From Nocardioides albertanoniae (GTDB taxonomy: Bacteria > Actinomycetota > Actinomycetes > Propionibacteriales > Nocardioidaceae): a stretch of DNA of 64,000 bases. The notes under the pieces were generated by a model. That model was not told the origin of the DNA and ran no database searches. It saw nothing but the letters and a program-made list of their open reading frames with translations. Every line of letters starts with the position of its first letter. Position 1 is the stretch's first letter. The stretch spans positions 974,501 to 1,038,500 of the forward strand of contig NZ_VFOV01000001.1 of assembly GCF_006716315.1 (NCBI RefSeq), given 5' to 3'. This document shows positions 34,152 to 42,521 of this stretch, in pieces. The translations under genes were made by a program, and so were the position numbers.

Positions 34152-35228
34152 ATGACCCAGATCGCCGAACCGACCGCCCGAGACCTTGCCAGGAAGCGCC
34201 CGTGGTGGATCTGGGTCGCTCTCGCGGTCGTCCTCCTCCTCGCTGTCGCGGCAGCAGTCGTCGGTGGATCGGGCATCTCGCGCGCCCTCGCCGCCGAGGA
34301 GGACGCTCGTCAGGCGGAGTCGGTCGCCGAGGCGCTGCCGGAGACGTACGCCGTGGCCTCCTCCCTGCTCTCCGAGCGCGACGGCCGGCTGGCCGGCGTG
34401 CCTCCCGTCGTGATGCGTCCTCTGCAGGAGGCGACCGATGTGACGATCAAGGCCTGGCTGAGCGCGGCGCGGGCGATCGACACCGACGGCGACGAGGAGC
34501 TCGGGCGTCAGGTCGCTGACATCCGCGGCGAGCTGAACGGGATCGACGACCTGCGCGAGCAGCTCCGGAAGAAGGCTACCCGGTCGGAGGCGGCCCGGCG
34601 ATACACCGATCTGACCACCAGCCTGTTCGGCCTCCCGGCGCGGATGCCGTCGCTCGGCGAGGAAGCCGACGACACGCGGAGCAAGGCGCTCGCCGACCTC
34701 GGCGCGGCCTGGGTCGCCCTCGGCCAGGAGCGGAGCATCATGGCTGCCCTCGTGCCGCAGGAGATGGCTGCGGGGCCCACCCAGCCATCGCGAGCCGGTG
34801 ATCGAGAGCTGGCCGCGCTGGCCGAGGCCGAAGCCACGTGGCGTACGTCCCTGGGCGACTTCTACGCGCACACCTCCGACGAGCAGCGTCACGCCCTCGA
34901 CCAGCTCACCGACGGGACGGCCGAGGAGGGCGCCGTCGGCACACCTGCTCAGCAGGCGGTCGGCGAGGTCATCGACGGCGGCCTCGGAAAGGTCGCCGCG
35001 ACCCCGGGGAGCTACTTCTCCTCGGTCTTGGACCTGACCCTGGGGCTGCAGCGGATATCGGCCGGGTCCGCCGAGGAGGTGAGCGCCGATGCCGCTCAGA
35101 TCCGACAGGACGCGAGCACCACCGCACTGATGATCGTCATCGGTGTCGTCTGCGTCGTCGTGGTGCTGCTCGTGGTCGCGCTGGTGCTGCTCGTGCTCGG
35201 CATCGTCCTGAGTCGCCGCCGGGTGTGA
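34152..35228 (+). CDS. Stand-alone NIT-domain membrane sensor (no kinase part)
   Basis: Two membrane helices (~18-42 and ~325-353) flank a ~280-residue extracytoplasmic region homologous to the sensor of the cvnA kinase in this window. Shared blocks include ISRALAAEEDARQAESVAEA versus ISRALSAQAEARQAETVAQA, then SERDGRLAGVPPVVMRPLQ and ELNGIDDLREQ. It stops after the second helix with SRRRV, so HAMP, dimerisation and ATPase parts are absent. Function is unknown; a decoy or partner of the conservon sensor is possible. It is single-copy here with no operon partner. Confidence 0.8.
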   Translation: MTQIAEPTARDLARKRPWWIWVALAVVLLLAVAAAVVGGSGISRALAAEEDARQAESVAEALPETYAVASSLLSERDGRLAGVPPVVMRPLQEATDVTIKAWLSAARAIDTDGDEELGRQVADIRGELNGIDDLREQLRKKATRSEAARRYTDLTTSLFGLPARMPSLGEEADDTRSKALADLGAAWVALGQERSIMAALVPQEMAAGPTQPSRAGDRELAALAEAEATWRTSLGDFYAHTSDEQRHALDQLTDGTAEEGAVGTPAQQAVGEVIDGGLGKVAATPGSYFSSVLDLTLGLQRISAGSAEEVSADAAQIRQDASTTALMIVIGVVCVVVVLLVVALVLLVLGIVLSRRRV

Positions 35229-35250
35229 TCGGCCCCGATACGCTCGACGC

Positions 35251-36111
35251 GTGTCTCCAGAACTCGCCCGTCGTCTCGAGGCTCTCGAGCACGATCTCGA
35301 GGTGCGGGGAAGTGTCTTGGTCGCCTATTCGGGCGGTGCCGACAGCGCCTTCCTCCTCGCCGCCGCCACCAGGGTCCTGACCAGCGACAACGTGGCTGCC
35401 GCGACCGGCTACTCGCACAGTCTCCCGGTCTCCGAGAGGGACCCGGCCGCGGAGCTGGCGCAGAGCCTCGGCGTACGCCTCATCACCCCGCGCACCCACG
35501 AGATCGAGCGGGAGGGCTACCGCGCCAACGGCACCGACCGCTGCTTCTTCTGCAAGGCCGAGCTGCTCGACACCCTGACCCCGCTGGCCCGCGAGCTCGG
35601 TCTCGCCCACGTGGCCACCGGCACCAACGCCGACGACGCCGTCGAAGGTCTCGGTGGGCTGCGGCCGGGCATCCGCGCGGCCGCCGAGCGCGGCGCGATC
35701 ACCCCGCTCAAGGACGCCGGCCTCACCAAGGCCCAGATCCGCGAGGCCTCGCGGATCTGGGGCCTGCCCACCTGGGACAAGCCGGCCGCCGCCTGCCTCT
35801 CCAGCCGCATCGCCTACGGCCTCGAGGTCACCCCGCGTCGGCTGGCGCGCGTCGAGCGCGCCGAGCGCGACCTTCGCAGCGTCCTGGCCACCCACGGACA
35901 CGACGCCGCCAAGCTCGACCTGCGCGTGCGCGACCACGGGGAGAAGGCCACCGTGGAGCTGTCGGCTAGCCTCCTGCCTCTCGACCCCCACGAAGCTGAT
36001 GAGGTGCTCACGACCGTGACCGACGCAGGATTCACCGACGCGGTGATCGATCCGAAGGGCTTCCGCTCCGGATCCATGAACGAACCGCGATCGAGGCAGG
36101 CGCCCCGGTGA
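35251..36111 (+). CDS. larE: LarE-family ATP-dependent sulfur transferase
   Basis: The pyrophosphatase loop SGGADS (27-32) is present, with GTNADD and AACLSSRI. LarE makes the nickel-pincer (NPN) cofactor of lactate racemase-type enzymes by donating sulfur. The cysteine of AACLSSR is C182; CFFC at 98-101 adds two more, a set like that in iron-sulfur type LarE. No larA, larB or larC is visible in the window. TACGCT is 6 bp before the GTG, so the start is probably leaderless. Its stop overlaps the M50 gene. Confidence 0.85.
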   Translation: MSPELARRLEALEHDLEVRGSVLVAYSGGADSAFLLAAATRVLTSDNVAAATGYSHSLPVSERDPAAELAQSLGVRLITPRTHEIEREGYRANGTDRCFFCKAELLDTLTPLARELGLAHVATGTNADDAVEGLGGLRPGIRAAAERGAITPLKDAGLTKAQIREASRIWGLPTWDKPAAACLSSRIAYGLEVTPRRLARVERAERDLRSVLATHGHDAAKLDLRVRDHGEKATVELSASLLPLDPHEADEVLTTVTDAGFTDAVIDPKGFRSGSMNEPRSRQAPR

Positions 36112-36818
36112 TCGACTTCTGGCACACGATCACCGCGACCCAAGCCGTGCCCGAAGCGCCCTGGCTGATCGGTGCCGGGCTCGTCGCCCTGGCGCTGGTC
36201 GTGTGGCGTACGTCGTGGCGCACCGTACGCCTCGGGGTCACCGTCGTCCACGAGGCGGGCCACGCGGTGGTGGCCGTGCTGGTGGGCCGGCGCCTGTCGG
36301 GCATCAAGCTCCACTCCGACACCTCGGGGGTCACGCTCTCGCGCGGCAAGCCGAGCGGCCCCGGGATGGTGGCGATGCTCGCCGCCGGCTACCTCGCGCC
36401 CGCGCTGCTCGGTCTGCTCAGCGCCACGCTCCTCGCCGCCGGTCACGCCCTCGGGCTGCTGTGGCTCCTGGTGGCGGCGATGCTCGTGCTCCTGCTGTGG
36501 GTGCGCAACGGCTACGGCCTCGTCGTGCTGCTGGTGCTCGGGGCGGCGCTGGGCGCGATCAGCTGGTACGGCGACGACCGGATCCAGACCGTCGCCGCCA
36601 CCCTGGTCACCTGGCTGCTCCTGCTCGCCTCGCCGAGGCCGCTCCTGGAACTCCTCGGCCGAGGAGCGCGTGGGCGCCGCGGATCCGACCCCGACCAGCT
36701 CGCCGGGCTGACCGGCATCCCGTCGGTGATGTGGATCCTGGGCCTGCTGGTGGTCAACCTCGCCGGGCTCGTCGTGGGTGTCACCACGCTCGTGCCGACG
36801 CTGTCCGACCTGGTCTGA
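36108..36818 (+). CDS. M50-family membrane metallopeptidase
   Basis: The zinc site HEAGH (~residues 48-52) sits in a hydrophobic setting, followed by GRRLSGIKLHSDTSGVTLSR and several membrane helices (about six in all). M50 proteases cut proteins in or next to the membrane. It starts with a GTG overlapping the LarE stop (GTGA). A functional link between the two is not known. Substrate is unknown. Confidence 0.85.
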   Translation: MIDFWHTITATQAVPEAPWLIGAGLVALALVVWRTSWRTVRLGVTVVHEAGHAVVAVLVGRRLSGIKLHSDTSGVTLSRGKPSGPGMVAMLAAGYLAPALLGLLSATLLAAGHALGLLWLLVAAMLVLLLWVRNGYGLVVLLVLGAALGAISWYGDDRIQTVAATLVTWLLLLASPRPLLELLGRGARGRRGSDPDQLAGLTGIPSVMWILGLLVVNLAGLVVGVTTLVPTLSDLV

Positions 36819-36839
36819 CCGGTTCCGAGCGCGATCTGC

Positions 36840-37238
36840 CTACAGCTCGAACTCGTCGGCGATCTGACGCAGCGCGGGGGAGACCTTCTGACCCAGCTCT
36901 CGCGTGGGCGGGCGACCCTTGGCGTAGCCGTCGCGGATGTCGTCGAGGAGCTTGATGACGTTCTCGACGATCAGCTCCATCTCCTCGGGGTTGCGGCGCT
37001 TGGCCGCACGCTGACGGCCGGAGACGGAAGGCGTGCGCTCCAGCACGGTCACCGAGAGCGCCTGCTCGCCGCGGCGGCCCTGGGCGATGCCGAACTCCAC
37101 CCGGGTGCCGGCCTTCAGGGTCTTGGCAACGCCCTCGGGGAGCGCGTCGGCGTGGACGTAGACGTCCGGGCCGTCGTCCTGCGACAGAAACCCGAAGCCC
37201 TTCTCGGCGTCGAACCACTTAACCTTGCCAGTAGGCAC
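36840..37238 (-). CDS. Cold-shock domain protein with extended C-terminus
   Basis: Residues 1-66 form a cold-shock domain with the RNA-binding motifs GKVKWFDAEKGFGFL and VYVHADAL. The remaining ~65 residues (MELIVENVIKLLDDIRDGYA) form a helical extension found in actinobacterial CspB-type proteins. The GTG start follows GAAGGGG. The gene lies in the XPB-to-MarR neighbourhood that is also found in mycobacteria. Confidence 0.92.
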   Translation of the reverse strand: MPTGKVKWFDAEKGFGFLSQDDGPDVYVHADALPEGVAKTLKAGTRVEFGIAQGRRGEQALSVTVLERTPSVSGRQRAAKRRNPEEMELIVENVIKLLDDIRDGYAKGRPPTRELGQKVSPALRQIADEFEL

Positions 37239-37650
37239 GGCAGCTTGCCCCTTCCTCGCGCAACAGCGCTCCACAACGTACGTCGGCCGGCGACTGTGAC
37301 GGCTGACGCGGGAGAGCCTAGCCCTCGGCGCCTACAGGCGCGCGAGGTATTCCCCTTCGGACCGCCCGGCAGGACCCCGCAGTCGGGCCGCTCAGCACGG
37401 TGTCTGTGGCCGGACGGCTGGTCCCCGACTCGGCCGGGGCCGTATACTCCGGCTACCCCTCAGTAGATTTGCAAATGATTTCGCACACCATTGGTAATCG
37501 AGACCAGTTATGACGTAGGTTTACGTCGCCAAAGACTGCAGACAGGCACGCCCCGAGTGCCGGCAGACTTCGCGGCGGGGGATTGGGTGTGCGCCACAGA
37601 CGGTGTGCACCTTGCTCGGGAATGATGTGACATGGCCACGAGAGGGAGTA
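37239..37650. other. 412-bp gap upstream of the conservon with palindromes
   Basis: The gap separates the divergent cold-shock gene and cvnA. It holds ATTTGCAAAT (37467-37476), a perfect palindrome, and GACGTA/TACGTC arms (37512-37517, 37522-37527). TTGCAA (37469-37474) with GGTAAT (37493-37498) at 18-bp spacing is a possible cvn promoter; this would leave a ~145-nt leader. No open frame here looks coding. Confidence 0.4.
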
Positions 37651-40600
37651 ATGGCCGAGCCATACGCAAGCTCAACCCACCGTCCGGAACGAAAGCCCTG
37701 GCAGGGAATTCGAGCACGCCTGATCTTCGTGCTGCTCATCCCGACCATCGCGGCCATGGTGTTCGGCGGGCTGAGCATTTCGCGCGCCCTCTCAGCTCAG
37801 GCGGAAGCGCGCCAGGCCGAGACGGTCGCCCAGGCGCTGCCTGACACCTACAACCTCGCGATCAACATCCTCTTCGAGCGTGACGGTGCCCTTGCGGGCG
37901 TTCCCGAGGTCGTCATGCGGCCTCTGCAGCAGACGACCGACGAGTCGATCGAGGCGTGGAGCGCCAAGGCGAAGGAGATCGACGCCGGCGACGACAAGGA
38001 CCTCGAGAACAACATCGTCGAGATCCAGCAGGCGCTGAACGGCATCGACGACCTGCGCGCCCAGATCCAGGAGAAGGACACCGCGGTCGAGGCGCAGCTG
38101 GCCTACACGAACGTGATGAACAACCTCTTCGGCATCTCCGCGCAGATGCCGACCCTGGAGGACGACGACGTCTTCTCCAAGATCTCCGCGATCAGCAACG
38201 TGCGCCCCGCCTCGGAGGCGATGGGCACCGAGCGCGTCATCATGATGAAGGCGCTCGGCGAGAAGGCGGTCAGGGAGAAGAACGGCGAGGTCAACCCCGA
38301 CGTGCTCAGCGACGAGGATTTCGCCGAGCTCGCGCGTGCCGAGGCCAAGTGGCGCCTGTCCACCTCCGACTACTACCTCAAGACCTCTCCCGACATCCAG
38401 AAGATGCTCGACGAGCTGACCAACGACACCACCACCGACGGCTCGATCGGAGCCCCCGCGCACCGGGTCGTCAACCAGGTGATCTCCAGCGGCAGCATGG
38501 ACCGGATCAAGATGAGCCCGGACCAGTACACCGGCGCCAGCACCGAGTTCATCCGCGGTCTGCAGAAGATGATCGTCGCGACCGCCCAGGAGATCAGCGA
38601 CGACGTCGGCCAGATCAAGGACGACGCGACCCGCGACGCCATCATCATCGGTGTCCTCGTCCTCGGCGTGCTGATCTTCGCTCTCGCCGTCGGTCTGGTC
38701 GCGGCCCGCTCCATCCTGTCGCCGCTGAGTCAGCTGCGTCGTCTGGCCTACAACCTGGCCAACCACGACCTGCCTGAGCGAGTCACCTACATGAACCAGG
38801 CCGAAGGCCCGGTCGACACCTATGTGGAGCCGCTCGACATCGCCCGTCGAGACGAGATCGGCGACGTCGCCGACGCGTTCGACGCGGTCCACGTCGAGGC
38901 GGTCCGGCTCGCCGGCGAGCAGGCCGAGCTGCGTACGAACGTCGACAAGATGTTCATGAACCTCTCCCGCCGTTCGCAGAGCCTCGTCGAGCGTCAGCTC
39001 CAGCTCATCGACCAGCTCGAGGCCAACGAGCAGGACCCCGACGACCTCGCCAACCTGTTCCGCCTCGACCACCTCGCGACCCGTATGCGCCGCAACGACG
39101 AGTCCCTCCTCGTCCTCGCCGGCGGCGAGATCGGCCACGCCGCTCGCGGCCCCGTGCCGGTGCTCGACGTGCTGCGTGCGGCCGCCTCTGAGATCGAGCA
39201 GTTCGCCCGGGTCGACATCGACTCCGAGGAGAACGCGGAGTTCGAGGGCGCGATCGCCGGTGACCTCGTGCACCTCCTCGCGGAGATGATCGAGAACGCC
39301 ACCAACTTCTCCCCGCCCGACACCGCGGTCACGATCCGCACCTTCCGCGCCGGCCCGGCCGCGCCGCTGCTGGTGGAGATCGAAGACCTCGGCATCGGGA
39401 TGACGCCGGAGGAGCTCGACGCGGCCAACATGAAGCTGCGCCGCGCCACCGGCCTCGACGCCGACGTCGCCCGGATGATGGGTCTCGTCGTGGTCGCGCG
39501 CCTCGCGGCGCGCCACGGCCTCTACATCGAGCTCGTGCCCAACCGCCCCCGCGGTGTGGTCGCGCGGGTCGAGATGCCGGTCACCACGATCGTCGGCGCC
39601 CACGCCGAGGCCCCCTCGGCCGAGCAGCAGGGCTACGACGCCTACGCCTTCCAGGGCGGCTACGGGCAGCAGACCGGCGGCTACCCCGTCACCGGTGAGC
39701 TTCCCTACGAGATGCAGTACGGCATGCCTGCCTACGACTCGCAGCCCTACGCCGGCGGCAACCCCTACGACGTTCCCGTCGGCGCGCTCCCCGCGCCGGA
39801 GGCGCCGATGAACTCGGCCGCGGCCCCGGCGCTGCCGAGCCGCACCCCGGGTGCCTCCAACCACCCCAACCTCGCCGGCGGCACCGGGTCGTTCCCGCAG
39901 CAGGGCGCCAACGGCTTCTCCGGTCAGCACAACGGCTTCGGGCAGAACGGTCCGCAGACCGGTCAGCAGCCTGCGTACGGTGGCGTGCCGCCGATGCCGG
40001 GCGACCCGGGCTTCGAGGGCCCGACCTCCCGCAGCGGCAGCTTCCCCGCTCAGCCGCAGCAGTTCAGCGGCAGCCAGCAGCAGTTCGGTGGCGACCCGTT
40101 CGGTGGCAACCAGGCGCCGCAGCAGCCGCAGCAGCCCCAGCAACAGGGCGGCCAGCCGGGCGGACAGCCGCAGAGCTTCCTGTCCAACATGCTGCCGGTT
40201 CGCAAGGCCGAGGATCTGGCCGCGCGGTTCCCCGACGGTCGATTCGACCCGAGCCAGACCGACGACCTGCCGCGGCGCGACCCGGGCGGTCAGGGCGGCA
40301 GCCCGTTCGGCACCAACACCGGCTCCTTCCGTACGTTCGAGCGTCCCAACGAGCACACCACTCCGCGCACGCCGCCTCCGGGCTTCGGTCCGGACGACGA
40401 CCCGTTCGGTCCCGCCGGCGACGCGATCGCCCCGGGCCCGATGGCGCCCGAGCCGACCAACGCGGCCAGCCCGCTCGACTCGACCACCGAGGTGCAGATC
40501 CTCGAGGACGACCAGGGTGGCTCGATCTTCGACGACCTCCAGTCGGAGTGGTTCACCCGTCGCCGGCCGCTCGGTGCGCGCCGCGCGATGGAGGCCAAGG

Positions 40601-41031
40601 GCGACCCGCTGAGCGACCCGCTCGAGGGTCCGGCCGCCAAGGCGGCCAACGGAGCCAAGCCCGGAGACGCCGGCGCTGCGCCCGCAGCTCCCGGTGCGCC
40701 GGCCGACGACCAGGCTCCCCAGGACGACGAGCCGACGACGCCGCCGAGCTGGTCCTCGCCCGGTGACGAAGGTTGGCGCCGCGCCCAGGAGCTCGAGCAG
40801 CTTCAGGAGCAGGACCCCGAGTCGATCACTCAGGGTGGCCTCCCCGTACGTGTCCCTGGTCAGAACCTCATCCCCGGCGCGGCCCCTTCGGTCACACCGC
40901 CGACATCAGGTCCGCGTAACATGGACGCCCGCCGCACTCGCGGCATGTCCAGCTTCCAGAAGGGCGTCAGCCGCGCCCGCAACAATCCCGCTGAGGCGGA
41001 AAGCAACCCCGAAGGTGAGGAGCAGCAGTGA
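37651..41031 (+). CDS. cvnA: CvnA: NIT-HAMP histidine-kinase-like sensor of a conservon
   Basis: Two membrane helices (~22-46 and ~328-352) bracket a NIT-type sensor domain. HAMP and coiled-coil regions follow, then a DHp-like segment with FRLDHLATRMRRN (candidate His474) and an ATPase domain (EMIENATNFSPP as N box, EDLGIGMT as G1). The last ~460 residues are a disordered Gly/Pro/Gln-rich tail. This is the kinase of conservons, first described in Streptomyces, which work with CvnB, CvnC and CvnD as a membrane-associated G-protein-like system. The GAGGGAG before ATG 37651 fixes the start. Its stop overlaps cvnB. Confidence 0.92.
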   Translation: MAEPYASSTHRPERKPWQGIRARLIFVLLIPTIAAMVFGGLSISRALSAQAEARQAETVAQALPDTYNLAINILFERDGALAGVPEVVMRPLQQTTDESIEAWSAKAKEIDAGDDKDLENNIVEIQQALNGIDDLRAQIQEKDTAVEAQLAYTNVMNNLFGISAQMPTLEDDDVFSKISAISNVRPASEAMGTERVIMMKALGEKAVREKNGEVNPDVLSDEDFAELARAEAKWRLSTSDYYLKTSPDIQKMLDELTNDTTTDGSIGAPAHRVVNQVISSGSMDRIKMSPDQYTGASTEFIRGLQKMIVATAQEISDDVGQIKDDATRDAIIIGVLVLGVLIFALAVGLVAARSILSPLSQLRRLAYNLANHDLPERVTYMNQAEGPVDTYVEPLDIARRDEIGDVADAFDAVHVEAVRLAGEQAELRTNVDKMFMNLSRRSQSLVERQLQLIDQLEANEQDPDDLANLFRLDHLATRMRRNDESLLVLAGGEIGHAARGPVPVLDVLRAAASEIEQFARVDIDSEENAEFEGAIAGDLVHLLAEMIENATNFSPPDTAVTIRTFRAGPAAPLLVEIEDLGIGMTPEELDAANMKLRRATGLDADVARMMGLVVVARLAARHGLYIELVPNRPRGVVARVEMPVTTIVGAHAEAPSAEQQGYDAYAFQGGYGQQTGGYPVTGELPYEMQYGMPAYDSQPYAGGNPYDVPVGALPAPEAPMNSAAAPALPSRTPGASNHPNLAGGTGSFPQQGANGFSGQHNGFGQNGPQTGQQPAYGGVPPMPGDPGFEGPTSRSGSFPAQPQQFSGSQQQFGGDPFGGNQAPQQPQQPQQQGGQPGGQPQSFLSNMLPVRKAEDLAARFPDGRFDPSQTDDLPRRDPGGQGGSPFGTNTGSFRTFERPNEHTTPRTPPPGFGPDDDPFGPAGDAIAPGPMAPEPTNAASPLDSTTEVQILEDDQGGSIFDDLQSEWFTRRRPLGARRAMEAKGDPLSDPLEGPAAKAANGAKPGDAGAAPAAPGAPADDQAPQDDEPTTPPSWSSPGDEGWRRAQELEQLQEQDPESITQGGLPVRVPGQNLIPGAAPSVTPPTSGPRNMDARRTRGMSSFQKGVSRARNNPAEAESNPEGEEQQ

Positions 41032-41424
41032 CAACGGCCCCCGCAGGACTGGACTGGCTTGTCGACAGCCTGACCCAGCGCACCCCCGACATCGCCCACG
41101 CGATCCTGGTGTCGGCTGATGGCATGCCGATGGCCAGCTCCGTCGACTTCCCCCCCGGACCGGGCCGACCAGCTCTCGGCGATCGCCTCCGGTCTCACCA
41201 GTCTTACCCAGGGAGCAGCGCGCTGCTTCGCCGCGGGTAACGTCCAGCAGATGGTCATCGAGATGGACGGTGGCTATCTGGTTCTCATGGCGGTTGGTGA
41301 GGGCTCCAGCCTTGCCGCCCTCGCCGCCCCCGACTGCGATCTGGGACAGGTTGGCTACCAGATGCAGCTGCTGATCTCGCGTGTCGCCACCGCCCTCACC
41401 CCAGATGCCAGAACCGGCGCCTGA
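41028..41424 (+). pseudogene. cvnB: CvnB roadblock/LC7 gene interrupted by a frameshift
   Basis: The first part is read from GTG 41028 ([33 protein letters not shown]), overlapping the cvnA stop. At a run of seven C (41150-41156) the frame is lost. The family-typical continuation [20 protein letters not shown], then [20 protein letters not shown], lies in the +1 frame and runs to a stop at 41424. Removing one C would rebuild a standard ~132-residue roadblock protein. CvnB modulates the GTPase in conservons. It may be a sequencing error, a true mutation, or a slippery tract. Confidence 0.8.
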
Positions 41425-41451
41425 TCGTGCCCCGACCCTAGGACTGAGATC

Positions 41452-41802
41452 GTGAGCAACCACGCCTCCGAACCGCCGCCGCTGGTCAGGCCGTACGCCC
41501 TGACCCGTGGACGCACTCAACCCAAGCGCGTCTTCCCGCTGGAAGCCCTGGTGATCACCGACCGGTATGTGATCGACGGATACGTCCGTTCGCCAGAGGA
41601 GCGGACGATCGCCGAGCTCTGCCGTGAGAGCCGTTCCGTCGCTGAGGTCGCGGCACTCATCCGGGTGCCCCTTGGTGTCGCCCGAGTCCTGATCGGTGAC
41701 CTTGCAGAACGCGGCGTGGTGCAGGTGCACGCCAGCAAGGTCCCGGACGCCCCGGACACCGCTCTCCTCGAGCGCGTGCTGTCCGGCCTGAGGAAGCTTT
41801 GA
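41452..41802 (+). CDS. cvnC: CvnC: DUF742 protein of the conservon
   Basis: The 116-residue protein has LVRPYALTRGRTQP near its start, VITDRYVIDG, and PLGVARVLIGDLAERGVVQV, the usual DUF742 pattern with a winged-helix-like C-terminal half. In conservons this protein is thought to link sensor and GTPase. It starts at GTG 41452, 27 bp after the cvnB stop, and precedes cvnD. Confidence 0.9.
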   Translation: MSNHASEPPPLVRPYALTRGRTQPKRVFPLEALVITDRYVIDGYVRSPEERTIAELCRESRSVAEVAALIRVPLGVARVLIGDLAERGVVQVHASKVPDAPDTALLERVLSGLRKL

Positions 41803-41815
41803 CAGGAGTAATGCA

Positions 41816-42394
41816 GTGACCACCGACTCCAAGCAGGCGACAATGTCTGCGAAGATCGTCATCGCCGGAGGGTTCGGCGTTGGTAAGACGACCTTCGTCG
41901 GATCCGTCTCGGAGATCGTCCCGCTGACGACCGAGGCCGTGATGACGCAGGCCACGGCCGGTGTCGACGACCTCTCCGCCGTGCCCAACAAGAAGACGAC
42001 GACCGTCGCGATGGACTTCGGCCGGGTCTCGTTGGACTCCGACCTGATCCTCTACCTCTTCGGTACGCCGGGCCAGAACCGGTTCTGGTTCATGTGGGAC
42101 GACCTGACCCAGGGCGCCATCGGTGCTGTGGTGCTCATCGACACCCGTCGCCTCGCCGACTCCTTCGGCGCGATCGACTACTTCGAGTCCCGCAACGTGC
42201 CGTTCGTGGTGGCGCACAACGTCTTCGGTGCCAACCAGGCCTACAAGCCGGAGCAGATCCGTGAGGCCCTGGCTCTTCGCCCGGACATCCCGATCGTCAC
42301 CTGCGACGCTCGCGACCGCCAGTCGACCAAGGCGACGCTGATCTCTCTGGTCGAGTACGTCCTCTCGATGGTCTCGACCCGCGCGCTGCAGTAG
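41816..42394 (+). CDS. cvnD: CvnD: small Ras-like GTPase of the conservon
   Basis: The P loop is GGFGVGKTT. The G3 motif reads FGTPGQNRFW where DxxG would stand, and the usual NKxD is replaced by AHNVFG, both typical of CvnD proteins. It should act as the output switch of the system. The GTG start lies 13 bp after cvnC. The operon ends at a terminator 20 bp downstream. Length of 192 residues is normal. Confidence 0.92.
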   Translation: MTTDSKQATMSAKIVIAGGFGVGKTTFVGSVSEIVPLTTEAVMTQATAGVDDLSAVPNKKTTTVAMDFGRVSLDSDLILYLFGTPGQNRFWFMWDDLTQGAIGAVVLIDTRRLADSFGAIDYFESRNVPFVVAHNVFGANQAYKPEQIREALALRPDIPIVTCDARDRQSTKATLISLVEYVLSMVSTRALQ

Positions 42395-42414
42395 TCCGCG
42401 ACCCGCGATCACAC

Positions 42415-42453
42415 CCCGACACCCGTTGGAGCCCGGCTCCGGCGGGTGTCGGG
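42415..42453 (+). terminator. Terminator of the conservon operon
   Basis: CCCGACACCCG (42415-42425) pairs perfectly with 42443-42453 over 11 bp around a 17-nt loop, followed by CATTTCA. The stem is strong and lies right after cvnD. Confidence 0.8.
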
Positions 42454-42521
42454 CATTTCAGGAGAGGTGTGGCGAGCCCTGACTGTGCGGTAGCGGCGGG
42501 CGTCTGCGAGGATGACGAGTT

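Noticed and set aside
41150..41156. Programmed ribosomal frameshift in cvnB
   Set aside because: No known slippery heptamer or following pseudoknot was seen; a sequencing error or simple indel in the C-run is more likely.
41119..41424. Separate gene starting at ATG 41119
   Set aside because: The first 12 codons are out of the family frame; the real signal is a cvnB frameshift, not a new gene.
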